A model generated the notes under the pieces. That model worked only from the letters and a program-made list of their open reading frames with translations. It ran no database searches and was not told the DNA's origin. 64,000 nucleotides of DNA, from positions 1-64,000 of the forward strand of contig NZ_CP175562.1 of assembly GCF_046097105.1 (NCBI RefSeq), given 5' to 3'. Shown here one piece after another: positions 38,886-47,761 of the stretch (its first letter is position 1; the number at the start of each line of letters is the position of its first letter). Origin of the DNA: Natroniella sp046097105 (GTDB lineage Bacteria > Bacillota > Halanaerobiia > Halobacteroidales > Halobacteroidaceae). The position numbers and the translations under genes were made by a program.

Positions 38886-40070
38886 ATGGCAAAAGAAAAG
38901 TTTGAAAGAACGAAACCTCATGTTAATATTGGTACAATCGGTCACGTAGACCATGGTAAGACGACAACAACAGCTGCTATTACAAAGGTATTAGCAAAAG
39001 GTGAGGAAGGTTCATCAAATTTTGAAGATATTGATAATGCACCAGAAGAAAAGGAAAGAGGAATTACAATAGCAACATCACACGTAGAGTATGAAACAGC
39101 AAACAGACACTATGCTCACGTAGACTGTCCAGGACATGCTGACTATGTTAAGAATATGATTACAGGGGCAGCACAGATGGATGGTGCAATTTTAATTGTA
39201 TCAGCAGCAGATGGGCCAATGCCACAAACAAGAGAGCACTTACTATTAGCTCGACAGGTAGGTGTACCACGAATAGTAGTCTTTTTGAACAAGGCAGATA
39301 TGGTAGATGATGAAGAATTAATTGAATTAGTAGAGATGGAAGTAAGAGAATTACTTAATGAATATGACTTTGAAGGAGATGAAGCTCCAGTAGTAGTAGG
39401 ATCTGCATTAAAAGCATTAGAAGAGCCAACTGGAGAATGGTCAGAGAATGTTATGGAGTTAATGGATGCGATTGATGAGTATATTCCAACTCCAGAAAGA
39501 GATACAGATAAAGAGTTCTTAATGCCAGTAGAGGATGTATTCAGTATTACAGGGCGTGGAACAGTAGCAACAGGTCGTGTAGAGAGTGGAATTATAGAAG
39601 TAAATGATGAAGTAGAAGTAGTAGGAATTAAAGATACAGAGACAACAGTAGTAACTGGAATTGAGATGTTCAGAAAGATGATGGACGAAGCACAGGCAGG
39701 AGATAATATAGGAGCATTATTAAGAGGTGTTAATCGAGAAGATATAGAGCGTGGCCAGGTATTAGCAGAGCCAGGAAGTATTACTCCTCATACTAAATTT
39801 AAAGCAGAGGTTTATGTTTTAAGTAAAGATGAAGGAGGAAGACATACTCCATTCTTCGATGGATATAAGCCACAGTTTTACTTCAGAACTACAGATGTAA
39901 CAGGAACAATTGACTTACCAGAAGGTGTAGAGATGGTAATGCCAGGAGATAACATTGAAATGGAAGGAAGCTTAATCTCTCCAATTGCAATGGATGCAGG
40001 AGTTCGATTTGCAATTAGAGAAGGTGGAAAGACTGTTGGTGCTGGAGTTGTTACTGAAATTATTGAATAA
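38886..40070 (+). CDS. tuf: Elongation factor Tu, copy 2
   Basis: A 394-residue EF-Tu with the same amino-acid sequence as the copy at 23842-25026. Differences seen are silent: G/T at 39011 (Gly), and one each in Asp, Glu, Phe and Lys codons. Even the ribosome binding site (AAGGGGGAAAATAAG) is nearly the same, while sequence diverges right after the stop. This is the str-operon copy, following fusA. Identity of this degree suggests recent gene conversion. A terminator follows. Confidence 0.98.
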   Translation: MAKEKFERTKPHVNIGTIGHVDHGKTTTTAAITKVLAKGEEGSSNFEDIDNAPEEKERGITIATSHVEYETANRHYAHVDCPGHADYVKNMITGAAQMDGAILIVSAADGPMPQTREHLLLARQVGVPRIVVFLNKADMVDDEELIELVEMEVRELLNEYDFEGDEAPVVVGSALKALEEPTGEWSENVMELMDAIDEYIPTPERDTDKEFLMPVEDVFSITGRGTVATGRVESGIIEVNDEVEVVGIKDTETTVVTGIEMFRKMMDEAQAGDNIGALLRGVNREDIERGQVLAEPGSITPHTKFKAEVYVLSKDEGGRHTPFFDGYKPQFYFRTTDVTGTIDLPEGVEMVMPGDNIEMEGSLISPIAMDAGVRFAIREGGKTVGAGVVTEIIE

Positions 40071-40086
40071 ATAAATAGGAAAGGGA

Positions 40087-40118
40087 ATGAGGAGTGACAT
40101 TTCCTCCTCATCTTTTTT
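40087..40118 (+). terminator. Terminator after tuf copy 2
   Basis: Stem ATGAGGAG (40087-40094) with CTCCTCAT (40104-40111), followed by CTTTTTTCTG. It marks the end of the str unit; I could not find a clear new promoter before rpsJ, so readthrough may feed the S10 cluster. Confidence 0.75.
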
Positions 40119-40153
40119 CTGCTTACTAAATGTTATTTGGAGGTGGAATTGAT

Positions 40154-40471
40154 ATGGCTAGACAGGCTAGAGAAAAGATTAGAATTAGATTAAAAGCATA
40201 TGAACATCAATTGTTAGATAATTCAGCGAGTAAGATTGTTGAGACTGCTAAGAATACTGGTGCTGAAGTTTCTGGACCAGTTCCATTACCTACTAAAAAA
40301 GAGGTGTTTACTATTTTGCGTTCACCTCATGTAAATAGTAAAGCTAGAGAACAATTTGAGATGAGAACTCACAAACGCTTAATTGATATTAAAGAACCAA
40401 CACCTAAAACTGTTGACTCTTTAATGAGGTTAGATTTACCAGCAGGTGTTGATATCGAAATTAAATTATAA
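40154..40471 (+). CDS. rpsJ: 30S ribosomal protein S10
   Basis: A 105-residue protein (also NusE in antitermination complexes). It reads MARQAREKIRIRLKAYEHQLLD at the start, with the conserved PLPTKKEVFTILRSPHVN loop near 39-56 and SREQFEMRTHKRLIDI-type motif. I take ATG 40154, preceded by GGAGGTGG, rather than the ATG at 40130, whose extra eight residues do not fit the family. It is the first gene of the merged S10-spc-alpha cluster. Confidence 0.97.
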   Translation: MARQAREKIRIRLKAYEHQLLDNSASKIVETAKNTGAEVSGPVPLPTKKEVFTILRSPHVNSKAREQFEMRTHKRLIDIKEPTPKTVDSLMRLDLPAGVDIEIKL

Positions 40472-40500
40472 TTAGATGTTGGGTAAGGAGGTGCAAAATG

Positions 40501-41124
40501 ATGAAAGGTATTCTAGGTAAAAAAGTTGGTATGACTCAAGTGTTTAATGAAGAAGGGGAAGTGGTACCAGTTACTGTTGTACAAGCTGGACCTTGTGCAA
40601 TAGTACAAAAGAAGAGTGAAGATGTTGATGGATATAACTCAGTACAACTTGGGTTTGAAGATGTTAAGGAAACAAGAGTAAACAAACCACTTAAAGGACA
40701 TTTTGAAAAGTATGGAATTAATCCAAAAAAATATGTAAAAGAATTCAGAATCGCTGGAGCTAAAGAGTTGGAACCAGGTGATGAAGTTACAGTAGATGTA
40801 TTTTCTGCAGGAGATAAAGTAGATGTAACAGGTACTTCTAAAGGAAAAGGATTTGCTGGAACAGTAAAGCGATGGAATTTTAGAACTGGACCAAAGACTC
40901 ACGGTTCACGAAATTATAGACTGCCAGGTGCTATTGGTGCTGGTTCTGACCCGGCGAGAGTATTCAAAGGTAAGAAGATGCCAGGGAGAATGGGACGCGA
41001 AAAGGTTACTATTCAAAATTTAGATATTGTAAAAGTTGATTCTGAAAAGAATTTATTATTAATTAAAGGTGCTATACCTGGACCAAAAAAAGGATTATTA
41101 ACCATTAAAGAAACTGTCAAATAA
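40501..41124 (+). CDS. rplC: 50S ribosomal protein L3
   Basis: A 207-residue early assembly protein near the peptidyl-transferase centre. It starts MKGILGKKVGMTQVFNEEG; the long loop GTSKGKGFAGTVKRWNFRTG reaches to the active site. AAGGAGG lies nine bases before this ATG; an ATG one codon earlier (40498) is equally possible. It lies 29 bases after rpsJ. Confidence 0.97.
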   Translation: MKGILGKKVGMTQVFNEEGEVVPVTVVQAGPCAIVQKKSEDVDGYNSVQLGFEDVKETRVNKPLKGHFEKYGINPKKYVKEFRIAGAKELEPGDEVTVDVFSAGDKVDVTGTSKGKGFAGTVKRWNFRTGPKTHGSRNYRLPGAIGAGSDPARVFKGKKMPGRMGREKVTIQNLDIVKVDSEKNLLLIKGAIPGPKKGLLTIKETVK

Positions 41125-41147
41125 ATGTGTAGGAAGGAGGAAAAAAG

Positions 41148-41774
41148 ATGCCGGAGCTAACAGTGTGTAATGTAGAGGGGCAAGAAACAGGTAAAGTTGA
41201 ATTAAATGAACAAATTTTTGATATAGAGATTAATGAGTCAGCAGTTCATCAAGCAGTTACTGCTCAATTAGCTGCTAAGAGAGCTGGAACTGCTAAAACT
41301 AAGACACGAGGAGAAGTAAGTGGTGGTGGCCGTAAGCCATGGAGACAGAAAGGAACTGGACGTGCTCGCCATGGAAGTATTCGTTCGCCAATCTGGGTTG
41401 GTGGTGGAACAACTTTTGGCCCGCAACCACGTAGCTATAAGAAAAAGATCCCTAAGAAAGTAAAGAAGTTAGCAGTTAAATCAGCTTTAACAGCAAAAGT
41501 AGTTGAAAATGATTTGATTGTTGTTGATGAATTTGATTTTTCAATTCCTAAAACTAAGCAGATGGTATCTGTCTTAGATAATTTAGAAGCTGAAAACAAG
41601 AAAGTGTTGATTGTAATAGAAGGTAGAGATGATAACGTATATAAATCTGCCCGAAATATTCCAGGGGTAAGAGTTGTTACAGCAGATAGGGTAACTGTTT
41701 ATGATGTTTTAAATAGTGACAAGTTGATAATGACTGAAAAAGCAACTGCCCAAGTTGAGGAGGTGCTGATCTAA
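41148..41774 (+). CDS. rplD: 50S ribosomal protein L4
   Basis: A 208-residue protein of the exit tunnel. The extended loop includes GGGRKPWRQKGTGRARHGSI (about 61-80), part of the tunnel constriction where macrolide resistance changes occur; it looks wild-type. In some bacteria L4 represses the S10 operon, but I see no S10-type leader here. Its stop overlaps the rplW start (TAATG). Confidence 0.97.
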   Translation: MPELTVCNVEGQETGKVELNEQIFDIEINESAVHQAVTAQLAAKRAGTAKTKTRGEVSGGGRKPWRQKGTGRARHGSIRSPIWVGGGTTFGPQPRSYKKKIPKKVKKLAVKSALTAKVVENDLIVVDEFDFSIPKTKQMVSVLDNLEAENKKVLIVIEGRDDNVYKSARNIPGVRVVTADRVTVYDVLNSDKLIMTEKATAQVEEVLI

Positions 41775-42064
41775 TGAAGAACCTTAGAGATGTTATTATT
41801 GCGCCTCATATTTCTGAAAGAAGTATGATGGATATGGAAGAAAAGAATTGGTATACTTTTAAAGTTCAACTTAAAGCCAATAAGACTGAAATAAAGAAAG
41901 CAGTTGAAGAAATTTTTGATGTTAAAGTTGAAAAAGTAACTACTAATCGAATGCCAGGAAAGAAAAGAAGAATGGGTTATCATGAAGGAAGAACAGCTAA
42001 ATGGAAAAAAGCTAGAGTTAAATTAGCTGAAGATAATAGAATTGATATTTTTGAAGGCATTTAA
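41774..42064 (+). CDS. rplW: 50S ribosomal protein L23
   Basis: A 96-residue protein at the tunnel exit, docking site for trigger factor and SRP. It starts MKNLRDVIIAPHISERSMMD and has the KTEIKKAVEEIFDVKVEKVTT core. The ribosome binding site GAGGAGGTG is within the end of rplD, and the stop/start overlap suggests translational coupling. Confidence 0.97.
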   Translation: MKNLRDVIIAPHISERSMMDMEEKNWYTFKVQLKANKTEIKKAVEEIFDVKVEKVTTNRMPGKKRRMGYHEGRTAKWKKARVKLAEDNRIDIFEGI

Positions 42065-42089
42065 TTTTTAAGAAGAGGAGGGAAATAGA

Positions 42090-42932
42090 ATGGCAATTAA
42101 GAAGTTTAAGCCGACTACGCCGGCTCGTAGATATATGACGGTTGATAGTTTTGAAGAAGTTACTACTGATAAACCAGAGAAGTCTTTACTTAAGCCGCTG
42201 AAAAAGACTGGTGGACGAAATGCTAATGGTCGAATAACAGTTCGTCATCGTGGTGGCGGACATAAAAGAATGTATAGAATAATTGATTTTAAAAGAGATA
42301 AAGATGGGATTCCAGCAAAGGTAGCTACAATTGAGTACGATCCCAATCGTTCTGCAAGGATTGCTTTGCTACATTATGCTGATGGAGAGAAGAGATATAT
42401 TATTGCTCCAAAAGGGTTAAAAGTAGGAGATGAGGTTCTTTCTGGTTCAGAAGCTGATATTGTAGTAGGAAATGCTTTGCCTTTGGAAAATATTCCAGTT
42501 GGTACTGTAATCCATAATGTTGAAATGAAACCTGGAAAAGGTGGCCAGATGGTTCGTTCTGCTGGTGCTCAAGCTCAAATTATGGCTAAAGAAGGAAAGT
42601 ATGCTCATATTCAACTACCATCAGGAGAAGTAAGGTTGATCAATCTTACTTGTAAAGCAACAATTGGTCAAGTAGGAAATGTTGAACATGAAAATATCAC
42701 TATCGGGAAGGCTGGTAGAAGTCGTTGGTTAGGAAGAAGGCCTAGTGTTCGTGGTACAGCGATGAACCCACATGACCATCCACACGGTGGTGGAGAAGGT
42801 AAAAAACCTGCTGGTCGACAGCCGGTAACACCTTGGGGACAGCCTACTATTGGTAAGAAGACTCGTAAACCTAAAGCATCTGATAAGATGATTATTAGAA
42901 GTCGTCATGCTAAAAAGAAAAGAAGGAAGTAA
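42090..42932 (+). CDS. rplB: 50S ribosomal protein L2
   Basis: A 280-residue core protein of the large subunit. It has the N-terminal IKKFKPTTPARRYMTV, two beta-barrel domains (about 40-195), and the conserved MNPHDHPHGGGEGK with the His needed near the peptidyl-transferase centre. Length is typical. GAGGAGGG precedes ATG. It lies 25 bases after rplW. Confidence 0.98.
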   Translation: MAIKKFKPTTPARRYMTVDSFEEVTTDKPEKSLLKPLKKTGGRNANGRITVRHRGGGHKRMYRIIDFKRDKDGIPAKVATIEYDPNRSARIALLHYADGEKRYIIAPKGLKVGDEVLSGSEADIVVGNALPLENIPVGTVIHNVEMKPGKGGQMVRSAGAQAQIMAKEGKYAHIQLPSGEVRLINLTCKATIGQVGNVEHENITIGKAGRSRWLGRRPSVRGTAMNPHDHPHGGGEGKKPAGRQPVTPWGQPTIGKKTRKPKASDKMIIRSRHAKKKRRK

Positions 42933-42957
42933 TTAGAAGAAAGGGGGACATAATAAA

Positions 42958-43242
42958 TTGGGTCGTTCATTAAAAAAAGGACCATTCGTAGATGAAAAGT
43001 TATTAGCTAAGGTTGAGAAGATGAATGAAGCTGGAGAAAAAAAGGTTATTAAGACTTGGTCAAGAAGTTCAACTGTCTTTCCACAGATGGTAGGACATAC
43101 AATTGCTGTTTATGATGGACGGAAGCATGTTCCAGTATATATTACTGAAGAGATGGTTGGACATAAGTTAGGAGAATTTGCTCCAACAAGGACTTTTAGA
43201 TCTCATAGTCAACATACTGAGAGATCTACATCGCTTAAGTAG
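42958..43242 (+). CDS. rpsS: 30S ribosomal protein S19
   Basis: A 94-residue 30S head protein. It opens GRSLKKGPFVDEKLLAKV and carries KTWSRSSTVFPQMVGHTIAV and the C-terminal GEFAPTRTFRSH, all family marks. The start codon is TTG, with AAGGGGG upstream. It forms a complex with S13, encoded at 52318. Confidence 0.97.
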   Translation: MGRSLKKGPFVDEKLLAKVEKMNEAGEKKVIKTWSRSSTVFPQMVGHTIAVYDGRKHVPVYITEEMVGHKLGEFAPTRTFRSHSQHTERSTSLK

Positions 43243-43275
43243 TTAATTAGATTTTAAGACAAAGGGGGTTAAACT

Positions 43276-43617
43276 ATGGAAGCAAGAGCAACTGCTAAAC
43301 GTGTTAGAATTTCCCCACGAAAAGCTAGATTAGTAGTCGATTTGGTAAGGGGTAAAGAAATTGGTGAGGCAATTGGAATTTTAAGAAATACACCACAGAA
43401 AGCATCTAAGATAGTAGAAAAAGTTCTTAATTCTGCTGTTGCTAATGCTGAAAATAATCATGGTATGATTGCTGATGAATTATATATATCTGAGGCATAT
43501 GTAGATGAAGGGTCAACAATGAAGAGATATAAGCCGAGAGCTATGGGACAAGCGAGTCCTATTAATAAGAGAACAAGCCATGTTACGCTTAAAGTGGCAG
43601 AAAAAAAGGAGGGATAA
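43276..43617 (+). CDS. rplV: 50S ribosomal protein L22
   Basis: A 113-residue tunnel protein. VRISPRKARLVVDLVRGKEI (about 10-29) is the family signature; the long beta hairpin near 80-100 (EGSTMKRYKPRAMGQASPI) reaches the tunnel constriction and shows no macrolide-type deletion. AAGGGGG is before the ATG. rpsC follows after four bases. Confidence 0.97.
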   Translation: MEARATAKRVRISPRKARLVVDLVRGKEIGEAIGILRNTPQKASKIVEKVLNSAVANAENNHGMIADELYISEAYVDEGSTMKRYKPRAMGQASPINKRTSHVTLKVAEKKEG

Positions 43618-43621
43618 TTAG

Positions 43622-44269
43622 ATGGGACAAAAAATAAATCCACATGGTCTAAGAGTTGGAGTTGTTAAAGACTGGGATGCAAAATGGTATGCAGATAAAG
43701 ATGAATATGCTAATTTATTGCATGAAGACTTGGAAATTAGAGAGCATATTAAGACAAAGATGTATGAAGCTGGTATTGCACGGATTGTAATAGAAAGAGC
43801 TGCTAATAGAATTAAGTTAGATGTTCATACTGCTAGACCTGGTATGGTAATTGGAAAAGGTGGTTCTGAAGTAGATAAGCTACGATCTGAATTAGAAGAT
43901 ATTACTGGTAAAAAAGTACAAGTTAATGTTGTAGAAGTAAAGAAACCTGATCAAAATGCCCAGTTAGTTGCTGAAAACATTGCCCAACAATTAGAAAATA
44001 GAGTTTCTTTTAGAAGAGCAATGAAACAATCAATTAATCGTGGAATGAGGCAACGAGGTGTTGAAGGGTTTAAAGTTGAGTGTGCTGGAAGATTAGGTGG
44101 AGCTGATATGGCTCGAACTGAAGGATATAGTGAAGGTAGTGTTCCATTGCATACTTTGCGTGCTGACATTGATTATGGTTTTACAGAAGCAGATACAACT
44201 TATGGGCAAATTGGAGTCAAAGTTTGGATTTATAAAGGTGAGATTTTACCTGAAATTGATGAAGAATAA
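43622..44269 (+). CDS. rpsC: 30S ribosomal protein S3
   Basis: A 215-residue protein of the mRNA entry site. It begins MGQKINPHGLRVGVVKDWDA, has the KH motif VIGKGGSEVDKLRSEL (about 76-91) and the C-terminal GGADMARTEGYSEGSVPLHT. The four-base gap to rplV and a ribosome binding site in its end (AAGGAGGG) point to coupled translation. Confidence 0.98.
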   Translation: MGQKINPHGLRVGVVKDWDAKWYADKDEYANLLHEDLEIREHIKTKMYEAGIARIVIERAANRIKLDVHTARPGMVIGKGGSEVDKLRSELEDITGKKVQVNVVEVKKPDQNAQLVAENIAQQLENRVSFRRAMKQSINRGMRQRGVEGFKVECAGRLGGADMARTEGYSEGSVPLHTLRADIDYGFTEADTTYGQIGVKVWIYKGEILPEIDEE

Positions 44270-44288
44270 TTAGAAAGGAGGCATTTTG

Positions 44289-44723
44289 ATGTTAATACCA
44301 AAGCGTGTTAAGCATAGAAAACAACATCGTGGTCGTTTAAAAGGGAAAGCAAGACGAGGTAATAAAGTTAACTTTGGGGAATACGGTTTACAAGCGTTAG
44401 AGCCAGTTTGGATTACTAATCGTCAAATTGAGGCAGCTAGAATTGCTATTACTCGTTACATTAAACGTGGAGGTAAGGTTTGGGTCAATATTTTCCCTAA
44501 TAAGCCTGTAACTGCCAAGCCTGCTGAGACTAGAATGGGTAGTGGTAAAGGAGAACCAGAAAAATGGGTTGCTGTTGTAAAACCAGGTCGGGTAATGTTT
44601 GAAGTTTCTGGTATAGAAGAAGAGGTTGCTCGTGAAGCTATGAGGTTGGCGTCACATAAACTGCCTATCGACACTAAATTTGTAAAACGGGGAGAAATGG
44701 ACGGTGAGGCGAATGGAAGCTAA
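44289..44723 (+). CDS. rplP: 50S ribosomal protein L16
   Basis: A 144-residue protein near the A site. It starts MLIPKRVKHRKQHRGRL and has the conserved TAKPAETRMGSGKGEPEKWV loop (about 77-96). I use ATG 44289, spaced nine bases from AAAGGAGG, rather than the TTG one codon earlier. The 3' end overlaps rpmC by 11 bases. Confidence 0.97.
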   Translation: MLIPKRVKHRKQHRGRLKGKARRGNKVNFGEYGLQALEPVWITNRQIEAARIAITRYIKRGGKVWVNIFPNKPVTAKPAETRMGSGKGEPEKWVAVVKPGRVMFEVSGIEEEVAREAMRLASHKLPIDTKFVKRGEMDGEANGS

Positions 44724-44916
44724 GGAATTACGAGAGCTGACGGATAAAGAATTGGAGAAAAAATTAGATGAGTCTAAAGAAGAATTATTTAATTTGAGAT
44801 TTCAAAATGCTACTGCGCAACTTGATAATCCAATTAGAATTCGAGAAGTAAAGAAAACAATTGCTCGAATAAAAACGATTTTAACTGAACGTGAGCTTAA
44901 GATTAATCAAGCGTAA
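44713..44916 (+). CDS. rpmC: 50S ribosomal protein L29
   Basis: A 67-residue helical protein at the tunnel exit. It starts MEAKELRELTDKELEKKLDE and has the LFNLRFQNATAQLDNPIRI core. ATG 44713 gives the family-like N-terminus; a GTG at 44704 is possible. It overlaps the rplP end, so it is translationally coupled. Confidence 0.95.
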   Translation: MEAKELRELTDKELEKKLDESKEELFNLRFQNATAQLDNPIRIREVKKTIARIKTILTERELKINQA

Positions 44917-44933
44917 TCGAAAGGAGGAAGATT

Positions 44934-45194
44934 ATGGCGGAAGAGAAGAGTAATAAAAAGACAAATATTGGAGAAGTTGTTAGTGATAAAATGAATAAAA
45001 CTATTGTAGTTGCTGTTGAACGAAAGACGCAACATCCTTTATACAAGCGTGTGATCAAAAGAACTTCTAAATTTAAAGCACATGATGAAAAGAACGAATG
45101 TAACGAGGGAGATATCGTAAAAATTGAAGAAACTCGTCCAATTAGTAAGCATAAGAGTTGGAAGTTAAAAGAAATTATTCGTAAAGCTAAGTAG
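44934..45194 (+). CDS. rpsQ: 30S ribosomal protein S17
   Basis: An 86-residue OB-fold protein binding 16S helices 7 and 11. After a short charged start comes the conserved IGEVVSDKMNKTIVVAVERK and HPLYKRVIKRTSKFKAHDE (about 10-55), ending with GDIVKIEETRPISKHKSWKL. AAAGGAGG precedes ATG by about seven bases. It lies 17 bases after rpmC. Confidence 0.97.
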   Translation: MAEEKSNKKTNIGEVVSDKMNKTIVVAVERKTQHPLYKRVIKRTSKFKAHDEKNECNEGDIVKIEETRPISKHKSWKLKEIIRKAK

Positions 45195-45219
45195 TTTTTA
45201 ATCGAAAGGAGGGGTTGGA

Positions 45220-45588
45220 ATGATTCAGTCAGAATCCAGATTGAAAGTAGCAGATAATTCAGGAGCTAGAGAATTATTATGTGTTAAGGTGTTAGGTGGT
45301 TCTAAGAAACGTTATGCTTCTGTTGGAGATATAATTGTTGCTACAGTAAAAGAAGCTATCCCTAACGGTATGGTTAAAAAAGGGGAAGTTGTTAAAGCAG
45401 TAATTGTAAGGACTAAACGTGAAGTAAGAAGAGATGATGGTTCTTATATTAGTTTTGATGAAAATGCTGCAGTAATAATTGAGAATAATAATGAACCAAC
45501 AGGGACTCGTATTTTTGGGCCAATTGCACGTGAATTACGAGAAAGAAAATTTACAAGGATTATTTCTTTGGCACCTGAAGTTCTTTAA
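45220..45588 (+). CDS. rplN: 50S ribosomal protein L14
   Basis: A 122-residue protein forming intersubunit bridges. It begins MIQSESRLKVADNSGARELL and has the central RRDDGSYISFDENAAVII and the end ELRERKFTRIISLAPEVL, full family length. GAAAGGAGGGG is its ribosome binding site. By old convention it is the first gene of the spc part of the cluster. Confidence 0.98.
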   Translation: MIQSESRLKVADNSGARELLCVKVLGGSKKRYASVGDIIVATVKEAIPNGMVKKGEVVKAVIVRTKREVRRDDGSYISFDENAAVIIENNNEPTGTRIFGPIARELRERKFTRIISLAPEVL

Positions 45589-45619
45589 TAGATGGATTGT
45601 AGGAAAGGAGGGAGTTTAG

Positions 45620-45946
45620 ATGGTTCGACCTAAATTACATGTAAAAAAAGGCGACAAAGTAAAAGTTATTAGTGGAAAAGATAGAGGAAAAGAAGGGGAA
45701 GTTTTAGAAGTGATTCCTGAAGAAAACCGTGTTCTTGTTAAAGGGATTAATATAATTAAAAAGCACACTCAACCGACTCAGGATAATCCACAAGGGGGAA
45801 TCATGGAAAAAGAAGGGCCACTTCATAGTTCTAATGTTCAGTTGGTCTGCCAGTATTGTGATGCAACTACACGAACTGGGAAGAAAGTCTTTGATAATGG
45901 AGAAAAAGCACGATATTGTAAAAAATGTGATGAAGTTATTGATTAA
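45620..45946 (+). CDS. rplX: 50S ribosomal protein L24
   Basis: A 108-residue assembly initiator. The KOW motif VKKGDKVKVISGKDRGKEGE (about 8-27) is at the N-terminus. Near the end are CQYC and CKKC pairs (about 76-79 and 98-101), a zinc-ribbon-like tail found in some lineages of L24. AAAGGAGGG precedes ATG. Confidence 0.97.
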   Translation: MVRPKLHVKKGDKVKVISGKDRGKEGEVLEVIPEENRVLVKGINIIKKHTQPTQDNPQGGIMEKEGPLHSSNVQLVCQYCDATTRTGKKVFDNGEKARYCKKCDEVID

Positions 45947-45968
45947 AGTGTCAGAAAGGAGGTAAACT

Positions 45969-46508
45969 ATGTCTGTACTACAGAAGGAATATAGAGAAGA
46001 TATTATACCAGCGTTGATGGAAAAATTCGATTATGATAATGTAATGGAAGTTCCTAAGTTAGAAAAAGTTATTATTAACATGGGACTTGGAGAAGCAAGT
46101 GAAGATGCTAATTTACTAGATCAAGCTACTGAGTCTATAGAAACTATTACAGGTCAAAAACCAGTAATTACTCGAGCTAAAAAGTCTGTCGCTAATTTTA
46201 AAATTAGAGCGGGTATGCCAGTTGGATGTAAAGTTACTTTACGTGGTGAAGAAATGAATGAGTTTTTATATAAATTAATTAATGTTGCTCTACCACGTGT
46301 ACGTGATTTTAGAGGTCTTTCTGCAAAATCTTTTGATGGACGAGGTAATTATTCTCTAGGGTTAAGCAACAATACTGTTTTTCCAGAAATTAACGTTGAT
46401 GAGATTGATAAGATTTTAGGGATGGACATTGTAATTGTAACTACTGCTGAGACAGATGAGGAAGCTAAGGAGTTATTATCCCTAATGAAGTTACCACTTA
46501 AAAAATAA
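45969..46508 (+). CDS. rplE: 50S ribosomal protein L5
   Basis: A 179-residue 5S rRNA-binding protein of the central protuberance. It has VPKLEKVIINMGLGEA, the AKKSVANFKIRAGMPVGCKV segment (about 73-92) and FRGLSAKSFDGRGNYSLG. It needs 5S rRNA as partner, and no 5S gene is in this window. AAAGGAGGTAA is the ribosome binding site. Confidence 0.98.
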   Translation: MSVLQKEYREDIIPALMEKFDYDNVMEVPKLEKVIINMGLGEASEDANLLDQATESIETITGQKPVITRAKKSVANFKIRAGMPVGCKVTLRGEEMNEFLYKLINVALPRVRDFRGLSAKSFDGRGNYSLGLSNNTVFPEINVDEIDKILGMDIVIVTTAETDEEAKELLSLMKLPLKK

Positions 46509-46524
46509 TTAAGGAGGGGAAAAA

Positions 46525-46710
46525 GTGGCTAAAAAGTCAAAAATTGAGAAAGCCAACCGAGAATCTAAGTATTCAACTCGTGAAGAGCAACGTTGTCGTC
46601 GTTGTGGAAGACCACATGGAGTACTCAGAAAGTTTGAGTTGTGCCGAATCTGTTTTAGAGAGTTGGCCCATGAGGGTAAATTGCCTGGTGTTAGGAAAGC
46701 TAGTTGGTAA
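46525..46710 (+). CDS. rpsN: 30S ribosomal protein S14, zinc type
   Basis: A 61-residue short form of S14. Zinc ligands are Cys24, Cys27, Cys40 and Cys43 in CRRCGRPHGVLRKFELCRIC. The start codon is GTG, with AAGGAGGGG upstream. It lies 16 bases after rplE. Confidence 0.97.
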   Translation: MAKKSKIEKANRESKYSTREEQRCRRCGRPHGVLRKFELCRICFRELAHEGKLPGVRKASW

Positions 46711-46745
46711 ATTAATTGTAAATTTGAAAGGAGGTAAGTAATTTT

Positions 46746-47138
46746 ATGACTGATCCTATTGCTGATATGTTAACAAGAGTTAGAAATGCTATTACTATTG
46801 TAAATGATGAAGTAGATATTCCTGCTTCTAACCTCAAAGAGGAAGTTGCACGTGTCTTATCTGAAGAAGGGTTTATCAAAGGATATAAAAGAATTAATGT
46901 TGGCCCACAAGGAAAATTACGCTTATTTTTAAAATATGGAGCTAATGGGGAACAAGTTATTACTGGTTTGAAACGAATTAGTAGACCAGGATTAAGAGTT
47001 TATGCTAATAAAGAAGAGGTACCAAAAGTATTAGGTGGATTAGGTATTGCTATTATTTCTACTTCTCACGGTGTAATGACTGATAAATCTGCTCGTAAAG
47101 AGGGGATTGGCGGAGAAGTAATCTGTTATGTTTGGTAA
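46746..47138 (+). CDS. rpsH: 30S ribosomal protein S8
   Basis: A 130-residue primary binding protein of the central 16S domain. It starts MTDPIADMLTRVRNAITIVN and ends with GIAIISTSHGVMTDKSARKEG and GGEVICYVW, family marks. AAAGGAGG lies upstream. In enterobacteria S8 represses the spc operon; no matching site is obvious here. Confidence 0.98.
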   Translation: MTDPIADMLTRVRNAITIVNDEVDIPASNLKEEVARVLSEEGFIKGYKRINVGPQGKLRLFLKYGANGEQVITGLKRISRPGLRVYANKEEVPKVLGGLGIAIISTSHGVMTDKSARKEGIGGEVICYVW

Positions 47139-47168
47139 TTTTTAAGAACAAAAGGAGGTGTGAAGAAT

Positions 47169-47699
47169 ATGTCTCGGATAGGTCATGTACCAGTAGAGAT
47201 TCCTGAAGGTGTAGAATTATCTTTAGAAAAGAGTATTTTAACGGTTAAAGGCGCTAAAGCTGAATTAACAGAGAAAATTAGTTCTAGAATGGAGATTAAA
47301 ATTGAAGATGAGCAAGTTACGGTAGTAAGACCAACTGATTCTAAGCCTGATAAAGCATTACATGGATTGACAAGAAGTATAATTATAAATATGATTGAAG
47401 GTGTAACGAAAGGGTTCAAAAAAGAATTAGAATTAAACGGTGTAGGTTATCGAGCAGCTAAAAAAGGTAGTAATTTAGAGTTGCAAGTTGGTTATTCTCA
47501 CCCAGTAACTATTGAACCTAAAGAGGGAATAGAGTTTGAGGTTGATGGGAATAAAATTGTTGTTAAAGGAAGCAATAAACAGTTAGTTGGACAAGTAGCT
47601 TCCAATATTCGAGCAGTTAGAAAGCCGGAACCTTATAATGGAAAAGGAATCAAGTATGTTGATGAACATATTAGGCGAAAAGAAGGAAAAACTGGTTAA
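47169..47699 (+). CDS. rplF: 50S ribosomal protein L6
   Basis: A 176-residue two-domain protein close to the sarcin-ricin loop. It starts MSRIGHVPVEIPEGVEL and has the C-terminal signature ASNIRAVRKPEPYNGKGIKY. ATG 47169 fits AAAGGAGGTG and the family; an ATG three codons earlier is less likely. Confidence 0.97.
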   Translation: MSRIGHVPVEIPEGVELSLEKSILTVKGAKAELTEKISSRMEIKIEDEQVTVVRPTDSKPDKALHGLTRSIIINMIEGVTKGFKKELELNGVGYRAAKKGSNLELQVGYSHPVTIEPKEGIEFEVDGNKIVVKGSNKQLVGQVASNIRAVRKPEPYNGKGIKYVDEHIRRKEGKTG

Positions 47700-47761
47700 T
47701 ATTTTATTAGCTTAATATTAACGTCAATGCTAGTAATTAGTTGAGTAAAGGAGGGGAAATA

